From Coriobacteriales bacterium OH1046 (lineage in GTDB: Bacteria > Actinomycetota > Coriobacteriia > Coriobacteriales > Atopobiaceae): a DNA stretch of 64,000 nt. The stretch lies in assembly GCA_004010535.1 (NCBI GenBank), contig RQYE01000008.1, positions 49,136-113,135 of the forward strand. Reading direction: 5' to 3'. A model generated the notes under the pieces. It made no database searches, was not told the origin of the DNA, and saw only the letters and a list, made by a program, of their open reading frames with translations. A program made the position numbers and the translations under genes. Positions 19,481-28,293 of the stretch are shown here, in pieces (the first letter of the stretch is position 1; each line of letters opens with the position of its first letter).

Positions 19481-20929
19481 CTAATCGGTGAGCGCCGATA
19501 CGCGCTCCGATTCCATGTCGGATGCATCGCGTGCCTCTGCGAGCAGGGCCTTCATCGTGGGATTGTTGCGCGTGAGCTTGCGGATGGTGAGACCTTGCGC
19601 CTTATCGTTGGCAAGACGCAGGCTGTTCTCGGATGCGAGGAGCTTGTCCTTGGTCTTCTGGAGATCCGCGATGGCCTTGTCGATGCTCTCGATGGCCTCC
19701 GCGTAGCGCTTGCCGGCACGCTCGAAGTCCTTCCCGAACCTCTCTTGGAAATCGCCGAGGGCTTCCTCGAAATGGGACACATCGAGGTTCTGGCGCCGCA
19801 TCTCGGAGAGCTCCGCCTTGTAGCGTGAGGCATCGAGCGCGGCCGAGCGGAGAAGCCCGATGAGCGGGACGAAGAACTGGGGGCGGATGACGAACATCTT
19901 GGCATAGCGCCAAGACATATCGACGATACCCTGGTTGTAGAGGTCGCTCTCGGGCTCGAGCGTGGAGACGAGCACCGCGTACTCGCAATTCTTCTTGCGA
20001 CGGTCGCTGTCGAGCTTCTTGAGGTGGGCCTCGTTCGCCTTATGGCCGACACCGTCCTCCTGCTCGGTCTTCATCTCGAACATGATCGAGATGATCTCGT
20101 TGCCCGCCTCATCGAGCTCGCGGAAGATGTAATCGCCCTTGGTGGGGCGGTCGTCGCCGCCCTCGCTCACGGCAATGGTATCCTTGCCGAACTCCGCACG
20201 CGGAAAGGCCATGGCGCGGACCTTGTTGAACTCGATCTCGCAGTGCTGTTCGAGCGACTCGCCGAGGAGCTTGGTGGAGAGGCGCATCTTCTGGTCGCGG
20301 ATGCGCTCGATCTCATCGCCGAGATCGCGGATGCGCTGGTCCTTTGCCGCAGCTTGCTCCGCAAGCTGGCGCCGGTACGACTCCTTTTCCTGCCGCGCCT
20401 CGCCCTCGAGGGCGGCGAGCTTGGCGGAAAGCTCGCCCGTGGCGGTTTGGACGGCGAGCGCGCGCTCGGTCGCGGCGGACTGCTCGCGTGTGGCGGCCTC
20501 TTGGACGAGCAGGGCGATGCGCTGGTCGAGCGCGGCGATCTGCGCGCCGAGCTCCTCGCGCACGCGCGATTCATCCAGGGCCGCCGCATCATGCTGGCGG
20601 GAGAGCTCGGCCTCGAGCTCGGCGATACGGCGCTCGGAAACGGCTTGCGCGTGGGCGATGGCCTCCTGCCGCTGGGCATCGAGCGCATCGAGGCGCTCGG
20701 AGAGAACGGCTATCCGCCTGTCGCGATCGGCCAGCTCATCGGCTGATCTGGCACGCTCCTGCGCGAGGGCGATCGCGCTCTTCTGGTCTTCCGCCTGGGA
20801 GATGAGATGCGCGCGCTCATGAAGCTCGCGGGCGAATTCCGCATCGCGGATCTGCGCCACGATCTGGGCATAGCCGCTCTCATCGACTTTGAATACCTGG
20901 CCGCACTGCGGGCACTTGATCTCTGCCAT
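19481..20929 (-). CDS. DUF2130 coiled-coil protein
   Basis: A protein of 482 aa. The N-terminus [19 protein letters not shown] has a CxxC zinc-ribbon-like start. It is followed by about 190 residues of charged coiled coil rich in Glu, Ala and Arg, then a globular DUF2130 domain ([47 protein letters not shown]). The DUF2130 core has a nuclease-like appearance (E-x-K) related to the restriction-endonuclease fold, but no activity is established. It is found widely in human-associated bacteria. Single gene. Confidence 0.8.
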   Translation of the reverse strand: MAEIKCPQCGQVFKVDESGYAQIVAQIRDAEFARELHERAHLISQAEDQKSAIALAQERARSADELADRDRRIAVLSERLDALDAQRQEAIAHAQAVSERRIAELEAELSRQHDAAALDESRVREELGAQIAALDQRIALLVQEAATREQSAATERALAVQTATGELSAKLAALEGEARQEKESYRRQLAEQAAAKDQRIRDLGDEIERIRDQKMRLSTKLLGESLEQHCEIEFNKVRAMAFPRAEFGKDTIAVSEGGDDRPTKGDYIFRELDEAGNEIISIMFEMKTEQEDGVGHKANEAHLKKLDSDRRKKNCEYAVLVSTLEPESDLYNQGIVDMSWRYAKMFVIRPQFFVPLIGLLRSAALDASRYKAELSEMRRQNLDVSHFEEALGDFQERFGKDFERAGKRYAEAIESIDKAIADLQKTKDKLLASENSLRLANDKAQGLTIRKLTRNNPTMKALLAEARDASDMESERVSALTD

Positions 20930-21280
20930 GTCGCGCCTTCCTCGCCGAACCCGACCTCGCCTCTAGGGTACGCCAGGCACCGGACGGAAATGAAGGCGAG
21001 GCCGTGTCAAAACCCTCTCCCTTGAACATGATCCAGCCGAGCCCGGTGAGCTTATGGTAATCCGAAGCGTCCCGCACGGCGCTCCCGAGCGACGCCATCT
21101 GCGCGAACGCCGCCCAAGGGACTCCCGGGCGGGGGCGGACGCTACCATAGGCTCCCCCTGCTCGGGAGGTCAGCCTCCCGGACTGCCCGGGAGGACATCC
21201 CGGTCGCGGCAACGGGCTCTTCCGCCGGAGTCGGGGTTTTGGTACGACCGCTTGGATAGGATGGAACCGTGCGGAAGGCC
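20930..21280. other. 351-base intergenic region, possible minus-strand gene remnant
   Basis: No gene can be called with confidence. On the minus strand, about 21113-21000, one frame reads protein-like (AAFAQMASLGSAVRDASD then YHKLTGLGWIMFKGEGF) before turning into low-quality sequence, so a degraded gene fragment is possible. GC-rich inverted repeats (CTCCCGG at 21175-21181, CCGGGAG at 21187-21193) lie nearer HtrA and may help termination. Confidence 0.3.
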
Positions 21281-22810
21281 CTAGCGGCGAAGATCCGTAT
21301 CCGGCGCTAAGATCTGGCCGGGCGCCCGACCCTCGTCCTGGGGATCCCGATCCCCGACAAGCTCGTCGAGCCAGCGCTCGATCTGGCTCTCACCCGACTC
21401 GCCGCCGGCACCGTCGTTATCCCAGAAATCTTCCTGCTGCTCCTGCTCCCTCTGCTGTTGCTCGAGCTGCTGGCGCTGGAGTTCTTGGAGCTTCTCGTCG
21501 GAGCCGAGGATCACATCGGCGGCCATGCGCTCGTCACCGCGCATGAAGGTGACGGCAACGGTCTCGCCGATACGGTGGCTGCGCACCGCGAGGAGCAGGT
21601 CGTCGGCCGATCCGATCCGCTCGCCGCCGAAGCCGATGATGATATCGCCCTCCCGCATGCCCGCAGCCTCGGCGGGACCGCCCTCGATGACCTCCGCCAC
21701 ATAGGCGCCGTAATCGACCGAAAGGCCGTTGGCAGCCGCATTCTGCTCGTTGACCGTCATCATCGAGAGCCCGATGTAGGCGTGGGTGACCTGCTCGCCG
21801 GCGATGATCTTCTCGGCGATCTCGACCGCGTAGTTGCCGGGGATGGCGAAGCCGATGCCCGCGAAGGACTGCGTATCGGATGAGAAGAGCGTGCAGATGC
21901 CCACGAGCTGCCCGTACTCGTTGACGAGCGCCCCGCCCGAGTTGCCGGGGTTGATGGCGGCATCCACTTGGATGAGGTTCGCGTAAATGGTATTGCCCGT
22001 CGCGCCGGTCATGAGCTCGTTGCGGTAGAGCGAGCTCACGATGCCCGACGAGACGGACGAATCCAGCCCGAAGGGGCTGCCGACGGTCATGACCCAATCG
22101 CCCACGGAAAGCTCCGAGCTGTCGCCGATCTCGATGGGAACGACCTGCGCACCATCGAGATCGGCGCGGAGGATTGCGATATCGCTCGAGGCGTCGGCAC
22201 CCACGAACACGGCATCGTAGCTCTGGCCCTCGATCGTGACCGAGATGGATAGGGCCCCCTCGACCACATGGTTGTTGGTGATGATGTCGCCCGCGCCGTC
22301 GAGGATGACGCCCGATCCGGTGGCCTCGCCGTCGGGGAGGCTGCAATGCACCGAGACGACGGACGGGAGCGCTTTGGCGGCGACCGCCTTTGCCACGGAG
22401 GTATCGCCGGATGGTGCCGCGACCAGGGGTGTCCGGCTCGCCGGCGCAGGCGCGGATACGCTGGTCGTGCTATCGGCCGGCTGCCCGCCGCCCGTCAAAA
22501 CCAGGACACCGCCGAAATAGAGCGCCGCAGCGAGGACGGCCGTCCCCAGAAGGCCTCCGAGAAACCCCCAGGCAAGCGCGCGGGCACGGCCGATGATCCT
22601 GGTCTTGACCATCGTGGTCGAGGTCATGACCGGAGGTGAGGGCGCTTGATAGGCCTGCGGGCGGTTGGATGCCTGCGGTGCCGGCCCTGGGCCCGGGAAT
22701 GCCCGGGTACCGCCCGCGTCCGCATGCGCCCGATCCTGTGCGACCCCGGTGCCCGTCTCCGGCATGCCGGTTGCGGCGGCCCCGGAAAGCCCGGTTTTAT
22801 CGGATCCCAT
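21281..22810 (-). CDS. HtrA/DegP-family membrane-anchored serine protease
   Basis: A protein of 509 aa. A Pro/Gly/Ala-rich cytoplasmic tail (1-70) precedes one membrane helix (about 78-106). The trypsin-like domain has His181 (NNHVVEG), Asp210 (SSDIAIL) and Ser291 (NPGNSGGAL). A PDZ domain follows (AAGMREGDIIIGFGGERI). The tail is Gln/Glu-rich (about residues 442-463). It should degrade or check misfolded exported proteins outside the membrane. GAGGAGG sits upstream of the ATG at 22810. Single gene. Confidence 0.92.
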   Translation of the reverse strand: MGSDKTGLSGAAATGMPETGTGVAQDRAHADAGGTRAFPGPGPAPQASNRPQAYQAPSPPVMTSTTMVKTRIIGRARALAWGFLGGLLGTAVLAAALYFGGVLVLTGGGQPADSTTSVSAPAPASRTPLVAAPSGDTSVAKAVAAKALPSVVSVHCSLPDGEATGSGVILDGAGDIITNNHVVEGALSISVTIEGQSYDAVFVGADASSDIAILRADLDGAQVVPIEIGDSSELSVGDWVMTVGSPFGLDSSVSSGIVSSLYRNELMTGATGNTIYANLIQVDAAINPGNSGGALVNEYGQLVGICTLFSSDTQSFAGIGFAIPGNYAVEIAEKIIAGEQVTHAYIGLSMMTVNEQNAAANGLSVDYGAYVAEVIEGGPAEAAGMREGDIIIGFGGERIGSADDLLLAVRSHRIGETVAVTFMRGDERMAADVILGSDEKLQELQRQQLEQQQREQEQQEDFWDNDGAGGESGESQIERWLDELVGDRDPQDEGRAPGQILAPDTDLRR

Positions 22811-23031
22811 ATGCTACCTCCTCGCCGTGCGCAGGGACGCGCTGCTGCCCATCCGTTGAAAATGTACCCCGCGCTTCTCCGATCGGCGCAAGAATCATCC
22901 CCGGCACGCGCATACGGCACAAAGTCAACAGATTTGGCCTCGCCTCAGGCTCCTGTACGGGACTGGGGAGGGTGGGGGCTGCGCGCAAACTCCGCAGCTC
23001 TATCCCGGTGGAAACGGACGATATTCTGATT

Positions 23032-23040
23032 TGGTATAAT
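23032..23040 (+). promoter_or_regulatory. Extended -10 promoter of the XRE gene
   Basis: TGGTATAAT is a perfect -10 hexamer with the TGn extension. It is about 26 bases upstream of the ATG at 23067. The -35 is poor, as allowed for extended -10 promoters. Confidence 0.55.
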
Positions 23041-23066
23041 CGTTCGGCACGACTACGTTTCATGCC

Positions 23067-23333
23067 ATGGATGTCGCGCGCAACAAGGTGGTCGGGGAGG
23101 TGCTCGCCTGCATACGGCGCGAGCATGAGCTCACCCAATGCGACGTCGCAGAACTCACCGGCTATTCCCAGCCCTCCATAAGCAAGCTGGAGACCGGCGA
23201 GCGGCAGCTGCCGCTCGTGGAGACGTTCCTCTTCTGCGGAGCCATGGGCGAGAAGCCCGGCGACTTCGTCGACCGCGTCTACATCAGGCTCTCCGAGGAA
23301 GGCCTCATCCCCTACGAGAAGCCGCGCGATTAG
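23067..23333 (+). CDS. Small XRE-family HTH regulator
   Basis: A protein of 88 aa with one Cro/C1-type helix-turn-helix (LTQCDVAELTGYSQPSISKL, residues 23-42) and a short C-terminal tail (FVDRVYIRLSEEGLIPYEK). No sensor domain is present. No clear ribosome site lies between the promoter and the ATG, so translation may be weak or start differently. It converges tail-to-tail with metY, whose stop is 3 bases away. Targets unknown. Confidence 0.8.
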   Translation: MDVARNKVVGEVLACIRREHELTQCDVAELTGYSQPSISKLETGERQLPLVETFLFCGAMGEKPGDFVDRVYIRLSEEGLIPYEKPRD

Positions 23334-23336
23334 GCT

Positions 23337-24617
23337 CTAGGCGCGCGCGAGCGCCTGAGCCGCGTCCGCGATAAGGTCGTCGGTTCCCTCGAGACCGCAC
23401 GAGAAGCGCACCATGTTGGGCGCCACGCCAGCTGCCACGAGCTCGGAATCGCTCATCTGGCGGTGAGTCGAGCTCGCAGGATGCAGGCAGCAGGTGCGCG
23501 CGTCGGCCACATGCGTCTCGATGGCCGCGATCCCAAGCCCCGCCATGAAGCGCTCCGCAGCCGCACGCCCCCCGGCGATGCCGAACGACACGACGCCGCA
23601 GGTTCCATCGGGCAGGTACTTTTGCGCGAGCTCGTAGGATGGGTCACCGAAAAGCCCGGGGTAGCGCACCCACGCGACCTTGGGATGGGTGGAGAGGAAC
23701 CGCGCCAGGGCGAGGCCGCTCGCGCAGTGCTGGCGCATACGCACATGCAGGCTCTCGAGACCGAGGTTGAGCAGGAAGGCGTTCTGCGGGCTCTGGATCG
23801 AGCCGAAATCGCGCATGAGCTGAGAGGTCGCCTTGGTGATGAAGGCCCCTCCCCTGCCGAACTTCTCGGCGTAGACGATGCCGTGGTAGGACTCGTCGGG
23901 CGTGGTGAGGCCGGGGAACCGATCGGCATGGGCCATCCAGTCGAAGTTCCCCGAATCGACGATCGCGCCTCCCACGGCGGCGCCGTGGCCGTCCATGTAC
24001 TTGGTGGTGGAATGCGTCACGATATCGGCCCCCCACTCGATGGGGCGGCACATCACGGGCGTCGGGAAGGTGTTGTCGACGATGAGGGGCACGCCGTGGG
24101 CGTGGGCGGCATGCGCGAACCTCTCGATATCGAGCACCGTGAGCGCGGGGTTGGCGATGGTCTCGCCGAAGACGCAGGCGGTGTTGGGACGGAAAGCCTC
24201 GTCGAGCTCCTCCGCCGTGCAATCGGGAGCGACGAACGTGCACGCGATGCCCATCTTGGCCATGGTGTGGGCGAGTAGGTTGTAGGTCCCGCCGTAGAGG
24301 GCAGAGCTCGCCACCACATGGCCGCCCGCCTCGCAGATGTTGAAGACCGAGAAGAACGTCGCGGCTTGCCCGGAGCTCGTGAGCATGGCGGCGGTGCCGC
24401 CCTCGAGCTCGGCGATCTTGGCCGCGACGGCATCGTTGGTGGGGTTCTGCAGGCGCGTATAGAAGTAGCCGCCGGCCTCAAGGTCGAAGAGCCGACCCAT
24501 ATGCTCGCCCGTATCGTATTTGAAGGTAGTCGACTGGACGATGGGGATCTGCCTCGGCTCTCCGTTGCCCGGCCGATAGCCGCCCTGTACGCAGCGCGTG
24601 TCGATACTCGTGCTCAT
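23337..24617 (-). CDS. metY: O-acetylhomoserine sulfhydrylase-type PLP enzyme
   Basis: A protein of 426 aa of the Cys/Met metabolism PLP family. The N-terminus (TRCVQGGYRPGNGEPRQIPI), the GYFYTRLQNPTNDAV segment and the PLP lysine Lys206 (THSTTKYMDGHG) match O-acetylhomoserine aminocarboxypropyltransferases, which make homocysteine (or methionine with methanethiol). Length 426 also favours MetY over the shorter cystathionine synthases. The ATG at 24617 abuts the fumC stop (24618-24620), so it is the second gene of a fumC-metY unit. No SAM riboswitch is visible upstream. Confidence 0.85.
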   Translation of the reverse strand: MSTSIDTRCVQGGYRPGNGEPRQIPIVQSTTFKYDTGEHMGRLFDLEAGGYFYTRLQNPTNDAVAAKIAELEGGTAAMLTSSGQAATFFSVFNICEAGGHVVASSALYGGTYNLLAHTMAKMGIACTFVAPDCTAEELDEAFRPNTACVFGETIANPALTVLDIERFAHAAHAHGVPLIVDNTFPTPVMCRPIEWGADIVTHSTTKYMDGHGAAVGGAIVDSGNFDWMAHADRFPGLTTPDESYHGIVYAEKFGRGGAFITKATSQLMRDFGSIQSPQNAFLLNLGLESLHVRMRQHCASGLALARFLSTHPKVAWVRYPGLFGDPSYELAQKYLPDGTCGVVSFGIAGGRAAAERFMAGLGIAAIETHVADARTCCLHPASSTHRQMSDSELVAAGVAPNMVRFSCGLEGTDDLIADAAQALARA

Positions 24618-25985
24618 CTAGATCATCTCCTCGGGTTTGAACACCTCGTCGAATCGTTGTGCCGTAAGAAATCCGAGCGCAATGCACGCATCGCGCAGGC
24701 TCGTGTTCTCCGCATAGGCCTTCTGGGCGACCTCGGCCGCACTATCGTAGCCGATATAGGGGTTCAGACAGGTCACCAGCATGAGCGAGGCATGCAGATT
24801 GGTATGCATCCGCGCGCGATCGGCCACGATGCCCGCCACGCAGCGCAGCCTGAAGGAATCCGCGCAGTCCGCCAGGAGGCGCACGCTTTGGAGGTACTCA
24901 TAGGCGATGAGGGGCATGAACACGTTGAGCTCGAAGTTGCCCTGGCTCGCCGCGAAACCCAAGGCGGCATCGTTGCCCATGACCTGCACGGCAACCATGG
25001 TCACAGCCTCGCATTGGGTGGGGTTCACCTTGCCCGGCATGATGGACGAGCCGGGTTCGTTGGCGGGGATGCGGATCTCGCCCAAGCCGAGGCGGGGACC
25101 GCTTGCCAACCAGCGCACGTCGTTTGCGATCTTCATGAGGTTGGCTGCGAGCGCCTTGAGCGCGCCATGGGAGAACACCAGCGCATCCTTGGCGGTGAGC
25201 GCGTGGAACTTGTTGGGATCGGTCACGAAGGGAAGGCCCGTCGCCTGGGCGAGCTCGGATGCGGCGCGGACATCGAAACCCGCAGGCGCGTTGAGGCCGG
25301 TCCCCACCGCCGTGGCGCCGAGCGCGAGGCGGTAGACGCCCTCCATGCTCGCGACGATCTCCTCGCGCGCCGCCTCGAGAAGCCCGCGCCAGCCGGAGAT
25401 CTCCTGCGAGAAGGCTATGGGCACGGCATCCATGAGGTGCGTGCGGCCGCTCTTGACCACGCCCTCGTTCTCGGCTTCGAGCCGTGCGAACTCCGCAATG
25501 AGCGCATCGATCGCGGGAAGCAGGCGCGCATGCACGGCGCAGGCGGCGGCCACATGCATGGCCGTCGGGAAGGTGTCGTTGGAGGATTGCGAGCGGTTCA
25601 CGTCGTCATTGGGATGGAGGACCCTCCCACCCGCAATCTGGTTGCCGCGGTTGGCGATGACCTCGTTCATGTTCATGTTCGACTGCGTGCCCGAACCGGT
25701 CTGCCAGACCGCGAGCGGGAACTGGCCGTCATGCATGCCGGAGAGGATCTCCTCGGCAACGCGGCAGATGAGGGCGCTCTTCTCGTCGGCAAGCGCGCCG
25801 AGCGACGCGTTGGCGCGGGCGGCGGCGGCTTTGAGCCGTGCCAACGCATAGACGATCTCAAGCGGCATGGTCTCGATGCCTATGGGGAAGTTCTCATAGC
25901 TGCGCTGGGTCTGGGCACCCCAGAGCGCCTCGGAGGGCACGGGCACCTCGCCCATGGAATCGCGCTCAATGCGCATGCCGGTCAT
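24618..25985 (-). CDS. fumC: Class II fumarate hydratase
   Basis: A protein of 455 aa. The family signature GSSIMPGKVNP lies near residue 315. The FumC-type segments TGSGTQSNMNMNEVIANR and LHPNDDVNRSQSSNDTFP distinguish it from aspartase and argininosuccinate lyase. It interconverts fumarate and malate. The ATG at 25985 has GAAGG 8 bases upstream. The frame is open further upstream, but the sequence there is not enzyme-like. It is cotranscribed with metY. Confidence 0.92.
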   Translation of the reverse strand: MTGMRIERDSMGEVPVPSEALWGAQTQRSYENFPIGIETMPLEIVYALARLKAAAARANASLGALADEKSALICRVAEEILSGMHDGQFPLAVWQTGSGTQSNMNMNEVIANRGNQIAGGRVLHPNDDVNRSQSSNDTFPTAMHVAAACAVHARLLPAIDALIAEFARLEAENEGVVKSGRTHLMDAVPIAFSQEISGWRGLLEAAREEIVASMEGVYRLALGATAVGTGLNAPAGFDVRAASELAQATGLPFVTDPNKFHALTAKDALVFSHGALKALAANLMKIANDVRWLASGPRLGLGEIRIPANEPGSSIMPGKVNPTQCEAVTMVAVQVMGNDAALGFAASQGNFELNVFMPLIAYEYLQSVRLLADCADSFRLRCVAGIVADRARMHTNLHASLMLVTCLNPYIGYDSAAEVAQKAYAENTSLRDACIALGFLTAQRFDEVFKPEEMI

Positions 25986-26157
25986 CGTCCACCGCCTTCG
26001 ATCGAGGGATACCCCAACAGGATAACGCGTCCATCCCCGTTTGGACCGCCCCAAGCCGGCGCTGCGACGATTTGGAAACCAAAGGCGATCGCTACGGGTA
26101 TGATGGTGGGAGCGGCACGTGGACCGCCCATGCAGCAGGAGCAGGAAAGGGGTACCC

Positions 26158-27045
26158 ATGGCAGAAGGCAGCAAGCCCGGCAAACGCCCGGTCAAGCGCG
26201 TTTTCATCGACGCCGACACGGGCAAGCAGATCAAGGAGCAGACGGTCGTCACCGATGCCAAGGATGTTGCGACGCGTGTCGAGGTCAAAAACGTCCAGGC
26301 CGAGGGTGAAGTCGGCAGCAAGCGCACCGTCGCCATCGCGCTCTGGGTCGTCGCACTCGTCTTCGAGGCCCTTGCCGTCATGTCGCTCATGCAATCGAGC
26401 CCCCTCTACGGCAAGCTCCCCCTCTTCGAGCCGCTCGTATGGATGATCGTCTTCCTCGCGCTCGATCTCGTCTGCGTCATCATCGCAGGCCAGCTCTGGA
26501 AGAAGGCTAACCGCATCGATCCGCCGTCCGAGAAGAACGCCGCCGAGTTCTTCATCAAGTCCCAGCTCGGCGCCATCCTCTCCATCATCGCCTTCCTGCC
26601 CTTCGTCATCATCGCGCTCACCGATAAGAACGCCGACAAGCGCACCAAGATCATCGCGGTGGCCGTTGCCGTCGTGGCCATGCTCGTCGGCGGCGGCACC
26701 TCCGCCGATTTCAACCCCGTATCCGCCGAGGATCTCGAGGCTATGCAGCAGAACGCCATCGAGCTCGGCGACGGCACGGTGTACTGGACCGAGCACGGCA
26801 CGGTCTACCATCTGAACCCCAACTGCCACCACATCACCAACTCCAACACCATCTACTCCGGCGATGCCGCCGCAGCCTATGAGCGGGGCCTCTCGCGCCC
26901 CTGCAAGGACTGTGCGCGCGCCGACGGATCCGAGACCATCAAGGCCATGGCCGAGGCGGGCACGGTGACGGAGGGTGGCGGAGACGCAGCGGAAGGGGCG
27001 GCGAGCGGGACGGAGGATGCGGCATCGCAAGACGACGCCGCATGA
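26158..27045 (+). CDS. Membrane protein with extracytoplasmic C-x(25)-CxxC domain
   Basis: A protein of 295 aa. A basic, soluble N-terminus (1-56) is followed by four hydrophobic segments (about 57-79, 91-112, 137-154, 163-178). The C-terminal domain reads VYWTEHGTVYHLNPNCHHI (Cys223) and then SRPCKDCARADG (Cys249, Cys252). This Tyr-His...Cys...PCxxC pattern is common in small surface or nuclease-associated domains of Firmicutes and Actinobacteria and looks like a metal site. The tail is Gly/Glu/Ala-rich. The function is unknown. It lies just upstream of the LacI gene with a gap of 154 bases and is probably separate from it. Confidence 0.7.
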   Translation: MAEGSKPGKRPVKRVFIDADTGKQIKEQTVVTDAKDVATRVEVKNVQAEGEVGSKRTVAIALWVVALVFEALAVMSLMQSSPLYGKLPLFEPLVWMIVFLALDLVCVIIAGQLWKKANRIDPPSEKNAAEFFIKSQLGAILSIIAFLPFVIIALTDKNADKRTKIIAVAVAVVAMLVGGGTSADFNPVSAEDLEAMQQNAIELGDGTVYWTEHGTVYHLNPNCHHITNSNTIYSGDAAAAYERGLSRPCKDCARADGSETIKAMAEAGTVTEGGGDAAEGAASGTEDAASQDDAA

Positions 27046-27199
27046 ACGATCGCATACCAGCGCATCCCAGGGTCTGCGCCAACAACCCCCACCCCGGCGG
27101 AAGGACCCGCGGCCGCCACAGGGCGGGTACGCTTGCATCCGCACCCGCGGTCACGCTATGGTGGGAGCGGTTCTGCACCACGTTCGCATCGGGGGCCGC

Positions 27200-28183
27200 A
27201 TGGACATCAATGACATCGCCCGGAAGGCGGGCGTCTCACGGGCGACAGTCTCCCGTTACCTGAACGACGGCTATGTCTCCAAGGAGAAACGCGAGCTCAT
27301 CGGCCGCATCATCGAGGAGACCGGCTACGTGCCCTCCCATCAGGCGCAGACCCTGCGCACGGGCAAGACCAAGCTCGTCGGCGTGGTCATCCCCAAGATC
27401 AACTCGCATTCGGTAGGCCGCATGGTCGCGGGCATCACCTCGATGCTCGCAACGCGCGGCTATCAAGTGCTCCTCGCGACGACCGACAACGACGAGAGCC
27501 GCGAGATCGAATACCTCTCCATCTTCTCCGAGCGCAACCAAGTGGACGGCATCATCCTCATCGCCACCGTCTTCACGCCCGCGCACCGCCAGGCCATCGA
27601 GGCGCTCTCCGTCCCCATCGTGGTGCTCGGCCAGCAGTTCAAGGATATGAGCTGCGTCTACCAAGACGATTACCACGCCCTCTACGACATAGTCCGCAGC
27701 TGCCTCGAGAAAGCCGAGAACCCTGTCTACATCGGGGTCAGGGAAGGGGACATCGCTGCCGGCATGATGCGCCGCACGGCCTTCGCCGATGCATGCGCAG
27801 ATGCGGGCATGGAGCTCGGCGCCCATGCCTTCGAGACGGGGGAGTTCACGGCCGATTCGGGCTATCTCTGCACCGAGCGCCTGCTCGCGTCGCATCCCGG
27901 CCTCGACACCATCGTCTGCGCCAACGACGATATGGCGTTCGGCTCCCTTACCTGCCTGCGCGAATATGGCAGGCGCATACCCGAGGACGTCCAGGTGACC
28001 GGTGTCGGAGACGGATCCCTCGCCTCGATCTCCTACCCCGCGCTCACCACCGTGCACTTCTTCTACCGCACGAGCGGGGAGGAGGCCGCCCGCATGCTGG
28101 TCTCGCTCATCGAGGAGGGAGAGAGGGTCTCCAAACAGCTGCTGATGGGGTACGAGATCATGGTGCGCGCCAGTACGCGCTAA
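27200..28183 (+). CDS. scrR: LacI-family repressor of the sucrose/fructan locus
   Basis: A protein of 327 aa. The N-terminal HTH is canonical (INDIARKAGVSRATVSRYLN), followed by the hinge and a periplasmic-binding-protein-like effector domain (KLVGVVIPKINSHSVGRM...). The start at 27200 (MDINDIARKAG) is fixed by the family alignment; the longer frame upstream is spurious. Its position directly before the EIIBCA and GH32 genes, and two LacI-type operators in the 110-base gap, indicate that it represses this locus. The inducer is probably a fructose-containing sugar or its phosphate. The symbol is by analogy. Confidence 0.85.
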   Translation: MDINDIARKAGVSRATVSRYLNDGYVSKEKRELIGRIIEETGYVPSHQAQTLRTGKTKLVGVVIPKINSHSVGRMVAGITSMLATRGYQVLLATTDNDESREIEYLSIFSERNQVDGIILIATVFTPAHRQAIEALSVPIVVLGQQFKDMSCVYQDDYHALYDIVRSCLEKAENPVYIGVREGDIAAGMMRRTAFADACADAGMELGAHAFETGEFTADSGYLCTERLLASHPGLDTIVCANDDMAFGSLTCLREYGRRIPEDVQVTGVGDGSLASISYPALTTVHFFYRTSGEEAARMLVSLIEEGERVSKQLLMGYEIMVRASTR

Positions 28184-28207
28184 AATATCCATTCTGGCAA
28201 AAAATGT

Positions 28208-28219
28208 GAGAACGATTCC
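28208..28219. promoter_or_regulatory. LacI-type operator 1
   Basis: GAGAACGATTCC shares the pattern GNGAACGNTTNC with the site at 28266. It lies 25 bases after the repressor gene and 75 before the PTS start codon. Confidence 0.55.
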
Positions 28220-28265
28220 ATAAATATGTGCTATGGTTTTCGATAAGTTGCACGTCATATATGGT

Positions 28266-28277
28266 GGGAACGTTTAC
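28266..28277. promoter_or_regulatory. LacI-type operator 2
   Basis: GGGAACGTTTAC has a central AACGTT, and the same 12-base pattern as the site at 28208. The two sites are 58 bases apart, which would allow cooperative binding. It lies immediately before the AAGGAGGA ribosome site of the PTS gene. Confidence 0.6.
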
Positions 28278-28293
28278 ATAAAAGGAGGAAGCA

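Noticed and set aside
25986..26157. SAM or other methionine riboswitch for fumC-metY
   Set aside because: No SAM-type core was found upstream of fumC or between the two genes.
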